Shown here in pieces: positions 34,690-47,600 of a stretch of DNA of 64,000 bases; position 1 is the stretch's first letter, and every line of letters starts with the position of its first letter. Both the position numbers and the translations under genes were made by a program. The notes under the pieces were generated by a model, which was not told the DNA's origin, searched no databases, and worked only from the letters and a program-made list of their open reading frames with translations. The stretch is from Epiperipatus broadwayi (Eukaryota; Onychophora; Udeonychophora; Euonychophora; Peripatidae): NCBI GenBank assembly GCA_028023455.1, contig JAQFVV010012396.1:4065656-4129655 (forward strand), read 5' to 3'.

Positions 34690-34998
34690 TATATACCACA
34701 AGATAAAAATATGTTTAATCCAATTTTTGTAATTCATAGTCTTTCTTTTCCACAGCACATCAACAAACATTTTATTTTATTTATCCAACTCACATGTTAC
34801 CTCTTTAAAAATCATTAACAATCTTTTGGGGCTCATTTTAAGCCTTGAAGCATCCATCTATTATTATTTTATTTGGCAATATGTCCAGCCAAATTCATTT
34901 TGCCATTTTAATACAATCAATGATGTCAGTGACAACTGTTTGTTTTCTCATCGAAGCCATTCTGCTTTCTATCTCTTCTAATTTCAATATGTATATAT
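34690..34998 (-). mobile_element. RTE-like LINE fragment, 3' part
   Basis: This minus-strand segment aligns with 31760-32060 and 42230-42490: shared plus-strand words include AATATGTCCAGCC, CAATGATGTCAGT and CATGTTACCTCTTTA-type sequence. It stops at a short (TA)n run at 34989-35004. It may be the displaced 3' end of the copy that resumes at 39378. Confidence 0.65.
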
Positions 34999-37900
34999 AT
35001 ATATTGTACCCTCACTTTTTGATATATGCTATAATTTAAAATATGATTAGCCCAATCAAATCATTATGCTCGGCTAAAATATGTACAATTATCTTTTATA
35101 TATTTTATAATATTATAACTTATCAGATTAATATAGTTCAATATAATGTACTAATTAAATAAATATTTACTAAAATCATGAGACTGTGAAGTGAAGTTAC
35201 AATTGGTAATCAGATTTACATTGAGTCAATGTCTTTCCAAGACATTGTCTCAATGGCATAAGAATACTATTACTTCTTTATTATCTCATTCCTAACTCTA
35301 CAGCACTCTTATGACTTTTACAATTGAATTATCTTTTATAATAATAGATAAATAAATCTCAATTTATTGTTAAGGAAATATAATTAAAATGATCTCAGGT
35401 TCTTCTAATTATCTTAAAGTAATAATAATTCATGTAAATAGGAATGATAAGGGATTTAATATCAAACCTAAATACACCTAACTTATTCTCATAATAATCA
35501 CTAACAATAATAAGCTTTAGGGTATATCTTAATCTTATCTATTGGATTATACTTTTAATCATTAAGAAAATAAATAAATCATACGCATGTCTTTCATTTC
35601 CATATAATATCTTAATTTTAAAATAAACCAAAATCTTATAATTCAACAATTTGTGGCAATAAATAATCTTATACTTTTATATCGTGCATTATAATTACTT
35701 TATGACCATTGTAATATTATATGTTAATGTCAATCAATTTCTATAAATTATATTAAGAAAATACTGTGTTTCTTTTTCAAATAATAAAATAATAAATTCA
35801 TATTGTGCAAATATTATGTTTATTCAAATTATCTGTTGTCAAATGCTGTGGTGTAAAATAATGAATTCAACACATCTTTTAAACAACTTAACAAATTTAT
35901 TTACATTAACTTTAACAAATAATTTATTTACACTATTTACATTTAAATGGAACTAAAGAAAATAAAAAATAAGAAAAATAATAATACAAGATTTTTACAC
36001 TGTTATTACTTCCATAACTATAAGTAGATAATTTATTCATTTCAGAGAATGTTTTATTAAAAAAATATTCAATTAAGTTTATGACTTTAATTTACATAAA
36101 CAGTACTTGTTATCAATTAATATAAGAAAAGATTTTATGTAAGGTAGCATTCATGTAGCATATATGTAAATAAACCAACTTTAATAATTTAAATGCTATT
36201 TCACTTAAGTCCTACTATTATTTATATTATAATGTATAAAGCTGTATTACATTTATTATCAGTATGACTCAAATATTAATTAATGTATCAACTGATATAT
36301 CTTTGCAGTATAATAACAATTATTGACTATCACTGTTTATTTCATTCCGATATAATGTCATTCTACATGTCTTATTAAAATATGCAATACGTATATGTAC
36401 TTTTAAAAAATAATATTTAAAATTATTCAACAATTTCAAATTTGATAAAGTATTATGTTAAATAAAATTCTATGATTCTTTTCTAATTTAAATCATTACT
36501 TTGCTTCACTTGTTATTCTTATTCCTTCTTAAAAAACTTCTATCTACAAAAGTCATTTTAACCTTATTTAATTTCCGAAAACAAATGACCAATTTTAAAA
36601 CAAAATAATAACGATCCAAACTCTCTTATACCTCATCCTCTATTTACAATAAGCCTTCAATCAAAAATATAAATTTCTATGTAAAATTAACGTAACTCAT
36701 CTAATAAAAATAAATAAAATATAGACCTTATATACTTCTTACTAACTTTAAAAGAAAAAAAATAAATAAATAACTTACACTAGTATAATAAATCTAATTT
36801 CTAATATTGTAACAGAAACATTAAAATTTATTCACGAAAGAATCATATAATTATTTCTAGGGTATCATATTACGTTGTACTAAATTTATATCATCAATTT
36901 AAAATATGCATATTAAAATAAAACTGCTATTATTAGTCTTGTGCGTGTATATTATTTAAATATTAATACATTCATTCAATAATCATATAACATTTGGTTG
37001 ATCTAAAGAAAACATAGTAAATACATCAAATTATTATTATTATTACACAATTTTACCATAAATAATACTTCAATGTACAGTCCATCACGATGTCCTCCAG
37101 GATTCCAGTTTTACAAAATAATTACACATTTACACTCAACAATTATTCTTTAAAATATTACGTGTTGTATAATTATAAAATAAACTTTATGCAATAAAAA
37201 ATTTATATTAGTATTTAGTTATTATTTTAAAAAAAAAATGTAAATGTACCTTTCCTATCTTTAATAAATCAATAATTAATGAAAGATTTATGTTAGTTAA
37301 TAAATAAAATATTACATAACATCCAACGGTGTTTTCATCCAGTTGTCATTGTTCTTTTTCCTAGGCTCAAGTTTTCACTAAACATTACTTCCTTTTCCGG
37401 TACATCACGTGTCTTTAAAAGTTTTTATGGAATAAATGAAAACGTTCTTTTTTAAAAATAAAGAAAAGTCAAAGTCAGTTCCATTATAAACAAAATAAAA
37501 TTAAAATAGTTTATAGGATCCGTATTCTTTTCTTCTTAAGGAAAAATTTTTAAAAGTTATTATTTTTAAAATTAATCTATAGTTTATCAAGTTTTTGTTT
37601 AATTACTTTAATTGATTTGGGTTTGGATATCCACACATAATTTAATTTGCACATTCCGTAACAGATATTTAGGTAAGATTATTTTTAGTCTTCTATACGA
37701 CCAGCGTTAAGACTTTAATAATACAATAATTTTTTACTTATAAGTATTTCTTGGCCAATTAACTTCCGATTTATTTGCCTTATAAAACTATCAAAATTTA
37801 GTCTTTTAAACCATAAAGACTTAACAAGGCAAATATTTATACACTTATTGTTACATATTATATCTTTACTAAGATATATATTTAAATTTAGAATTTACAA

Positions 37901-39293
37901 ATACTTGCTTCATAAAGAAGTATTTCTCATGCTTTTAAATATCTGATTTATAAAAATTAATTACGATCAGCTTTTAAATTTATACCAGGTCCAACGTATT
38001 ACTTTTAGGCATATAATAACTCTCCTAATCAATCCAGCGTTTGTTAAATTTTCAGTATAAAGTCTCCAATACATTTTATCCTCACACGATGTCCTCATGA
38101 TTATTTGATAGTAAATTGAGCATTAATAGGAAATGATCAATAGGGAACTACAATAAATTAACACTGCATATTCATTGGTAACTTTTATAAATTATTTCTA
38201 AAATACTCTCTAATAATTTTAAAACGACTTTGATAGCATCTATAATCACTTAGCTATTTCTAATAGCACCTTTTACTTTAAGAATTTCAATCACAAGTCC
38301 CCTCCAAACAATTGAACCTTGGTTTTATAACGGAAGAAAACTCCCACTTGATTGGTGAATTAAACAATTGACTTGCTAGCTTATTTACATATTTCACCAA
38401 CAAGACAGAATTAAAAATAAATAATGACTTTTTTAATATTTATTATTTATCACATTATTAAATTCTTAAATTAATATTCATCATTTATTTAAATCCATTA
38501 AACATTTTTTTAAAATATACTTTCTTACTTTATTTCACGTTTAACTTTTATAAGATTATTTTTATAAACAAACTAAGTCTATTTTTATTCGTTATGTTTT
38601 TTAAACAGTATTTTAAAAATCAAATTTAATATTTCACATTAATCATCTTTATTTTTATTTCATGATAGCCAAAATAATATTTATAAATTTTATAACAGAA
38701 TTTTTAAAATAGCTTTGCAACTTTACTAAAATACTCCCAAGCATGTGTGTACGTGTTTTAATTAACATCTGTTTTTACAACAGAACTACAGACGCTTGTA
38801 ATAATCTAAAAATAAACTAACAATACATTTTTTTTAAATAAATATTTTTAAAATAAATAATATATTATAACAGCTTTTAAAATAATAATTCGATATTATT
38901 AAAATCAAATATTAATCTTCTATCATGGAATACTAATAATTAAAATATTTATATTCATTTATTAAATTTTAATCTTTATCAACAATAAATATAGGCATTT
39001 AATTTTAACTTGTCTTTTAAAATTTTAACTTTAAACAGTTATTTATTAAATTTATTAATGCAGTATTGCTTATGGCCAGTTTTCCCAACCATATACTATT
39101 ATCATCCCCATTGAAATGTCTCTCTCAAACATCAGCACAATTTTCACATATCAAATACTCATGAATTACTTTAATTACACTTTTTAAAAGATTGTTATAA
39201 ACAAAATTAAAATCATATAACTAAATATATCTTAAATTTAAAATTTTTTAGATAGATTGATACAACAATTTATGGAGACCCATACAAAAGGGC

Positions 39294-39297
<4 letters not shown>
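34999..39297. other. AT-rich insertion-like block without genes
   Basis: A 4.3-kb block begins at a short (TA)n run and ends at the long (TA)n tract at 39298. Both neighbours are parts of the same RTE-like family in the same orientation. It holds no reading frame of recognised type. Its part 35850-38400 shows scattered similarity, in inverted orientation, to 45400-48660 (for example GTAAATAGTGTAAATAAATT and its complement). It may therefore be an LTR-like or other repeat that split an RTE copy. Confidence 0.4.

Positions 39298-39377
<80 letters not shown>
39298..39377. repeat. (TA)n tract, 80 bp
   Basis: Perfect alternating TA, followed directly by the minus-strand RTE-like copy. Confidence 0.97.
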
Positions 39378-39379
<2 letters not shown>

Positions 39380-41480
39380 ATAAATCATTGAGTAGTCTAA
39401 TGCCTCTGCATTAATGTTCTCTGTGATGAATTTTATTATTAAATTTTTCTGTGTATTAATAATCAGACCAATGTATATGAAATTTTTAATTTCTAATTCC
39501 TAATTATCAGGTTTTACTTTCTTTTTCTGAAAAAATGCACTGAACATTATTTTTTCTTTTTAGTATTTATTATTATTTTCATATTTTTATCAAAGAACTA
39601 TTGCAGTATTTTCTGAAACTCCAAAGAAAAATAACTTTATCATATGCAAAATCTAAATGATTTAAATAATCCCCAAGAATTCTTATTTTTTTGTATCCCA
39701 TTTTAATTCACAAAACATTTCTTGTAAAACTGCTGTAAAAATGTTTTAGAAATATGAAATGACTTTCTTTTACCCTCTTATAATGATCAATATTCTTAGA
39801 GTAAAATTATATAATCTAATTATTACTGTTGCATGTTGATAAATATTATTCAGGATATGCCAATATTCTGGGTTTATATTTTGATAATCCAAAACTTTAA
39901 TGATAGCATAAATATTTATAGAATCAAATGCCTTTTTATAATTCACAAATCCAAAACATAATGACTACACATATTGATTGATCTTTTTTATAACTTATCT
40001 GAAATTGGATGTAATTATTCTTTAAGTTGGTTTGAATCCAAAGTTCATTATAGTCAAATTGTAATTATCTTGATAAAGATTTTGCATTCAACTGATAAAA
40101 AAAAATCATCTTTCTAAAATTTCAGTATTAAATTAATATTGCATTTTTTTCAATCACCTGGTATATAAGTTAACATTTAGACATTTAACATATAATTTTG
40201 CCAAGAATGTTTTTATTTTGTTACCTGCTTTTTTTTAAAAAATATATAAAAAATAATTCAATAATTTTTTGAAACTTGGCCCTTTTTTATGTCACTTCAT
40301 TTAAAATGCTTGGCAATTTAAAAAATATAGCATTTGTAGTGATTCCTTTTTTTACAGTTCTTTATTACCATAATTTATTGTAGAATTCTTTCTTATATGA
40401 TCCAACTTTTGAATAATAGTTAATTTTTTATTTTCTTGTTGAAATAACCTTTTCCCCAATATGAATGTTATTTTACACTTTAATAACTTCATTTTTTCTA
40501 TAACTTTCCTTGCTAATTCACAGTTAGATTTTTTTATATTGGTATTAATTATTTTTGTATCATTTTATAGAACATCAGATATTTAATTAAATATTTTCAT
40601 ATACCTTCTTTTCTTCACTTATTGCCTTGTCTCAATTACTGCCTCTTTGTTCCAGTTATCTTTGTGTAGTTAGTTTTTAAAAGAGTATCAGTTAGCATCT
40701 TATTGATATTAGTTAAGTTTAAAACATCTTCAAAATCTATCAAAATTTTAAAACAATTACAAAGTTCTAATTTAAATTTATTGGAATATTTTCTGAAGAT
40801 TGAGGATATTAACTGTTTTCTATTAATTACATTTATGCGAATATGTATATTACATTTTATTATTCAATGGTCACTTCCTGTATAAATCTATTAAGAATAA
40901 TAATCTTGAAATATATATTTTCTGTTAGTCAAAATATATTCCAATTCTATTATATCTTCTTTTAGTTGTTTTCATGTTTATTTAATTTAGCATTTTTCTC
41001 ACAGATAAAGTTTATAATAAATGGCTTTTCATTTATTTCAAATTTCATTAATCTATGTCCCCTCTTATTTCTGTCACCATAACCAAATTTATCCTTTGCA
41101 CTTTAGTCTTTTAATTAGTTATTTAAATTCTAAATTTCCCATGATAACTTTAAGATATTGTCTGCAGTGATTTAAATATATTTTGGGTATTTATAAAAAA
41201 AAAAAAATCAACTTTTCATCATAGTTAAATTTTTTTGGTGCATAAACTGAATTATCTGCATTTAGATATCTTCCAATAATTTGAATAACTAATTTGATTA
41301 CTCTGTTTAACACATCATCCACAATGTTGCTCTTCCAATTTTTGTTTATAATAAATTATATTCTATTTTTTGTTTTTAATATTTAAGTCTTTATAATAAA
41401 GTACATGGTCACCTTTCAATAAATTGTCTATGTATATTTTTTCCAATTCATGTAACTTTTTATCTTTTAAAAATGATCTG
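39378..41480 (-). mobile_element. RTE-like LINE, degenerate, endonuclease and polymerase parts
   Basis: On the minus strand, FVNYKKAFDSINIYAIIKVL is read near 39950-39890, the motif A region of an RTE-type polymerase. Near 41260-41220 the words IIQFMHQKN resemble the QVYAPT block of the RTE endonuclease. The plus-strand text of this copy aligns with copy 42650-44600 over long stretches, for instance TTTTCTGAA.CTCCAAAG and the region around 39780-40130. The C-terminal ORF2 part is missing here and might be represented by 34690-34998. Heavily mutated, with no usable frame. Confidence 0.7.
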
Positions 41481-42229
41481 CTGTAATAGGCAGGTAAAGA
41501 AAAGGCCATCATCAACTGGCAGGTTGAGTCAATAATCAGGAAAGTTTTAACACCATATTTCTTTGATCACCAATATCACTGTTTTGACTGGTGATTACAC
41601 AATATTCTGGGTTAAGAAACAATTTAATTTTGTGTATTATGATTACAGATAATTAAAAAAAATGTGTAATTTGTTCATACATTCATCCTGTTTTCAAGAA
41701 AACTCAAATGATCTTTCAGTTAAGAATTAGTGTGAAATTGAAAAAAAAACCATGACTTATGTTTAGGGTAAAAGCCAATAACCTTACCACACTAGCTGAT
41801 ACTTGTAAGCAATCAGCCCACTAATGTTCATTTACTGAATGAATAATTGGATATCAATAACAGCTAAAATCACACAAAAACTTATGGAATTAAAGTTAGA
41901 AAATTGTTCTCTTCATTTCCTTTAAGGCATAAATGAAGAATAAAGGAATTTCTTTTACTTAACAATTATGCAGTCATCAAAAAAATAATATCTACTAAAT
42001 GTACATATAATTAAAACATACCTATTCTAAATTTATGTTTAATTTCTACTACTTTTTTTTTATTTTACAAGCACAATTTTTTACTTCTGTTGAAATAATA
42101 TTAAATTATTGTTGCATATATAGTTTAAATGCTGTATTCATTATTTTTAAGTATACTGTATATTGTATATGTATCCTTACTTTATGAATATCATTTCTAA
42201 ATATTATTCCTACAAATTTAATATGATTT
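41481..42229. other. AT-rich stretch between two RTE-like copies
   Basis: It may include the 5' untranslated part of the preceding copy. A short region near 41470-41580 and another near 41760-41830 are less AT-rich but show no recognised motif. Confidence 0.4.
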
Positions 42230-44620
42230 CTCTTAACCCTAGCTCATTACCTCTCTTGTCCACAACATACTCTCAAGCATCTTTACCAGCAATTCATCAT
42301 ACATGTGACCTCTTTATAAGTCTTTTACAATCTTTTGGAATACAGATTAATATTTAAACTATCCATCTACTATTATCTCTTCTTGAAATATTTCAGCTCA
42401 CTCCCCTTCAGTCTCATAATTCTTTCAATGATGTCAATAATACTTATTCATTCTCTTACCTATGTATTATGTGTTGATTCCTTCTTGTTAATCCTAATAT
42501 ACATCTTTCCATATTTTATTGAGTGGTCTGAAGTCTTTGAATTGTCTTTTTATTAAATGCCCAGGTCTCAGATCCATAAATAAGAACCTTTATTTCCAAA
42601 CACATAGGCATCTTTTCCTTTAATATCATTTATACCAAATGCACTCACTTCTATGAATAATTTCATACATTATGTTTCTGTGTATTAATAATATGACCAA
42701 GTGTTATTCATGATTATCAATATTTATTTTTCTTCTAAAAAAATCCATTTTTTAAACATTCATCAGATAAATCTTGCAACATTTTCTGAAGCTCCAAAGC
42801 ACTAAATAAATTCTAAACAAATTAAGTAATCTCCATTTATTCTTATTAATTTAGCTTTTTATATTAATTGACAAAATATTTTTTTGTAAAACTGTTGTAA
42901 AAAGTTTTGGAGATATGAAGTAACCCTGTTGTATGCCATTTTTAATGCTAATCTTTTGTGTGTCACTATGTAATCTAATCTAATCTATGCTATTACATTG
43001 ATTAGATTAATATTCTTTGAATCTATATATCTTGATGATCCATTGATCATTAAAACATGTCTTTTCATAATCTACAAATCCAAAGCATAATGGCAACCCA
43101 TATTCATTGGTCTGTTCTATATTTTCTTTTCAATATTTGAATATGATCCACTATGCTAAACCAATTTTTAAATCTTGTATATTCCTCTGATTGGTTAAAA
43201 TCCCAAGTTTTATATAGATGAGTTGTAATTATCTTAATAAAAATTTTACTTAAAACTGATAAAAAATTGATAGGTCTGGAATCATTAATATCTTCACCTT
43301 TTTTAAATATCAATATTAATATTCTACCAATCATCTGATATATCTTAATCATTTATATATTTGGTATACAACTTTGCCAATAGATTTTTATATAGTTCTT
43401 CACCTGTTTTTTTAAATAAATATTATAATTCCATCCTCATATAAAGCTTTTTCTTCATAGATTTAATTGAATTTCTTATTTCTTCATTTAAAATATTAGG
43501 AAATTTAGATGCAGTAATTGAAGTGGATACTTTGTATTCTTGTTTTTTATTACTATATAATTCTTTAACGATAGAATACAAGTATAATTTAATATACTTG
43601 GAGTTTAAATGTAATTGTATGAGATTTAAACACAGACTTTCAAGCTCTCTTCAACTATCTACTCTATCTCATATAACTTATACACATGACCACACACATG
43701 TGAAAAAAGATCTCCAATATACATATTTTGTGATGATATGGACCAACTGATGAGTGCTAGTTCAGCATGAAATACATATATTGGAGATCATTTATTTTTT
43801 TCACATGTGTGTGGTCATATATATATATATAATTCTTTATAAAACTCCTTCACATATTTCATGATGTCATCTTTCTTTTTAGTAATAATTTCATCTTTTC
43901 TTCTTATAGCAGAAAAAAGTTTCCTACCAATAACAAGACAGTGTTTTATATTTTTGAGATTTTCATTTTTTTCTAAGGTTTTCTTTGCTAATTCACAATC
44001 ATATTTTTTTTTACCATTATTTTTTTTTTAGTTTCATTTTACAAAACTCCAAACATTCAATTATTCTTAATGGATTTTGTAATTTTTTATATACTTTTTT
44101 TTCTTCATATATTGACTTTTCTCAATACAAAATATACTGATAAAATGCTGCTTTTTGTACTAGTTATCTTTGTTGAAATTTAAAATAGTATTTTATTCAA
44201 GTATGAACCATCTTCAAAATCTGTTATTATTTTAAAATAATTTGGAAGTTTTAATTAAAATATATTGGAATGCTTCTAAAGATTAGAAATAATAAATAGT
44301 GAATACTACTTTTCTTAATAGTTTTTATCTCATTAGTTTTGTATTAACACATATCTTACACTAAAAAATTATTACAAATTCATCTTGCAATCATTAGTCA
44401 ATTCTAGCATTAATGTCTCCCACAGCAATTTTAAAATGTTGTCTGATCTGATCAATAGCCTTTCTACATTTGTGTAAGAGTTTTCTACTTCTTCATCATA
44501 TTGAGAACTTATTTCAGCATAAACCAGAATTATCTGCACTTGATATTGTGCCCTTTTCTATAGGTCAGTAATAGTTTATAACAGTCAATTACTAAAAATT
44601 TTAAATTTAGAATATGTTCT
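42230..44620 (-). mobile_element. RTE-like LINE, degenerate, most complete copy
   Basis: From 3' to 5' on the minus strand, 42230-42600 matches the C-terminal fragment at 31745. Next, 43104-43352 holds MIKIYQMIGRILILIFKKGE, then RPINFLSVLSKIFIKIITTH and KNWFSIVDHIQILK, the first polymerase blocks of RTE elements. Finally 44380-44590 carries fragments of the endonuclease: VYAEISSQYDEEVEN-like text and a GDINAR-like GDFN block. A 258-bp insertion (43568-43825) interrupts it. The same family and orientation as the copies at 31.7, 34.7 and 39.4 kb. Stops and frameshifts throughout. Confidence 0.82.
43554..43839. mobile_element. 258-bp insertion with 14-bp target-site duplication
   Basis: TATATAATTCTTTA occurs at 43554-43567 and again at 43826-43839, flanking 43568-43825. 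The insert contains an inverted repeat of about 45 bp (43684-43730 against 43772-43820), with arms holding ACACACATGTG and GATCTCCAATATA. The 14-bp duplication suits retroposition better than a cut-and-paste TA or 8-bp event, while the hairpin suits a MITE. I leave the class open. Confidence 0.7.
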
Positions 44621-47600
44621 TTTTATATGGTAATTGTATTAATTCAATTATGTCTTTAAAGTACAATTTGAAGCTAAAGAAAATACGTAGTATATAAAAT
44701 TATAGCGAATTATTTAAAAGTAGTTAAGTAAAGTTTAAAATATTGTTTCATATGGTTGTAAAAGCTGGCCATATTAAATAACACAGCAATAAATATTAAA
44801 AGTATATTTAATAAATTTGATTTTAATAGTTTAAAACTGATAATTTAGTAAATGCTATGTTTAAATTTATAGTCATATTTGATAGTCAAAATTAATATAG
44901 TATATTTTAAAAATAAACTTTATGATGGTGAAAATTATATCTAATTCTATATTTTTAAAATTATTCTTCCAAATTTTTTATAATTATTTTATATAATATA
45001 ATAAGTGTATCAATTTTATAAATCTAGGCAGAGAAATAGATTAAAAATCGTCTGTCAAAGTTATTAATCATGTGACTTTTAATGTATACTCTCACACACA
45101 CGCTTGTTTGAAATAATAACAAAGTTTAAAATATTTTAAAAGTTATATTATAGAATTGGATAGAATTATTGCCTATCATAAAAGTAAATAGTATTAAACA
45201 TTAAGTTAACTATCGTATAACATGTTTAAATAATGTAATAAAGACGAATACATTCATAATATAAAAATTAAATATTTTATTTAAATAAAAATAGATAAAT
45301 TGAATATTAAGAAATGGAATAAGTTATTAAATGTTATTTTAATAGTTATTTTAAAAGATTAAATAATTTAAATAAAATAATAATTGAATTAAAAGTGGTA
45401 TTTTAAATAATATTTTAAGTTCATTACGTCATAATTTCTAATTTTGAAATTCAATTCTACTATAAACTAAAAATATGTAAATTTGTTCTCAAGCTAAAGT
45501 AAGAATTAACCAATAGGAATAGGTATTCTTACAGACTATAAATATGAATTGCACAAGGGTATAAGGGGAGATTAATAATGTATTGAAACCGGAGAAAGGT
45601 AAATTATAGCTATCAAAGAGATAGTATTTTAAAATTATTATTTTAGTCAATTTTAGCGCTCTCTCATAATTTATTTGCAAAAACTAATTAATATTTTAAA
45701 AAGTAACTTGCAAAAAAAAGAGAGTGTAAACTAAAAAATATTTTAATAATTTCGTTTAACATGCTTTGTTAAATTTTTAAAGTTCCTTTATCAGTCGTAT
45801 TTTATCTAAAAATTTAACCTAAACTTCGCAATAAAAAATGGATATACTACGAAATAAAATGGATATAAATTGTAATACTGTAAAAATATTTGAAATATTT
45901 ATTGATACAGCTTTATTAATATTTAACCGAAGAACTGTTCTGGTACATAAAAAACCACAGCTTGGACATTATACGGAGTCTAAAAATGTATTGAAACGTA
46001 TTATTTATAAGCTTATCCAAGATTTATTTTTAAAATAGTAATAAGACAATTATATTTCATGAATTATTTTATATAATATGATATTCAAAGGAGTAAAATG
46101 TTATATACTTTCTGAAGATAACATTTTTAAAGATATTTTCAATAATTAAAGAAAGAACCCAGGAGAATATGTTATAGAAGCGTGTTTGATATTAAAATAT
46201 CCATTCTTCGAATTACTTAAAATGTATTTGGAAAAGATTTGTTCAAAAGTACTTGAAGTTTTTTTTTTTTATTTTAAAAGAGATTTATAAAAATACCAAA
46301 CGAAAGTTTAAATGTATTAAGAAGGAAACTTATATAAAAAAGTGAACATATAGTTGAATAAAAGATGGATCCATGGAAATACAAATAGTACTTAAAAGTT
46401 TATCGAATATTTTTAAAGTTAAATTAGATGGATTGATGCATTGGATACGCAGAGAATATTGGTAGAGAAGATTAAGAAGCTTCATGGGATTAATTAATAT
46501 TATGATTTAATAATTATCATCCTAAATACTAAAACCAAGGATTATTTTCTATAAATTTTATTAAATGGATTAATAATTATTTTGTTTTAAACTTTAACGC
46601 GCTTGGAGGAGAACATTTTTGGAAAACTCTAGAGAAAATAATAAGCATTTTGGACTTATCAGGAACTATCATCAAGAAAATATGTAATTATAGTTTTGAT
46701 TCTTTTTATTTTGTTAACCTAGTTTAAATCTAAATTTTTATATAAGATTAGGAAAAACATAAAAACATTAATTTATTAATATTAAAATTTTATAATATAA
46801 CAATCTAATAATTTAGCTAAAAATATTTTAATATAAAGTGTATGGGAGTGAATTTTTTTTTTATATCTGCAATGCTCAAGTGGATAAAGAAAAGCCTACT
46901 GAACACGATGACTAGATAAAGGTTATTGGTAATAATAATAACTATTGATAATTTATAATGTATATTTTTTGTTTTCTTTAGATCATCCATAAATTGGAAG
47001 AATGAAGTGTAAAAGTTTTTTTTACTTATATGTACCGCATTTTATACAACATTTTAAAAAAACATTATGAGATAGGATTGATTTGAAAATATGCATACGA
47101 CAATTTTTTTTGATTTTTTTTTTATTAGTAATATAATCCAACATAACAAATAATTATGTGATTCTTTTAAAATTTTCATGTCATTGGATATTCAAATATT
47201 GTCTAAGTAGATTGTATATGATTAGACATATAGAATAATGAAGTAAGCAGACTTTTCTTATGGGATCGTAAGATTGTTTAACTATTAATGAATTTTATTT
47301 ATTGTTTTGTAAATGCAGATAGTTATTTATCGATGTAAGATGTAGAAAAATCTTGAGAAATAATGTTGAGATAGTGGCTTGGAAGTACTTAGTGAACAGG
47401 AAACCAAGATGATGTTTAAGAAATAGGATGTTATAAGGAATGGAAATAATATTTAGTCTTTATGTGAATGTCAGCATAGTTAACAAAGTCCTATGACTGA
47501 TACACATTTTATTTGGACAGTGTTTATATTTCTTTAAATATTTGATGTTCTAATAAAGCTGAAGAAATAGCTTTAACATCGTCCCTGTACTAGAGGATAT

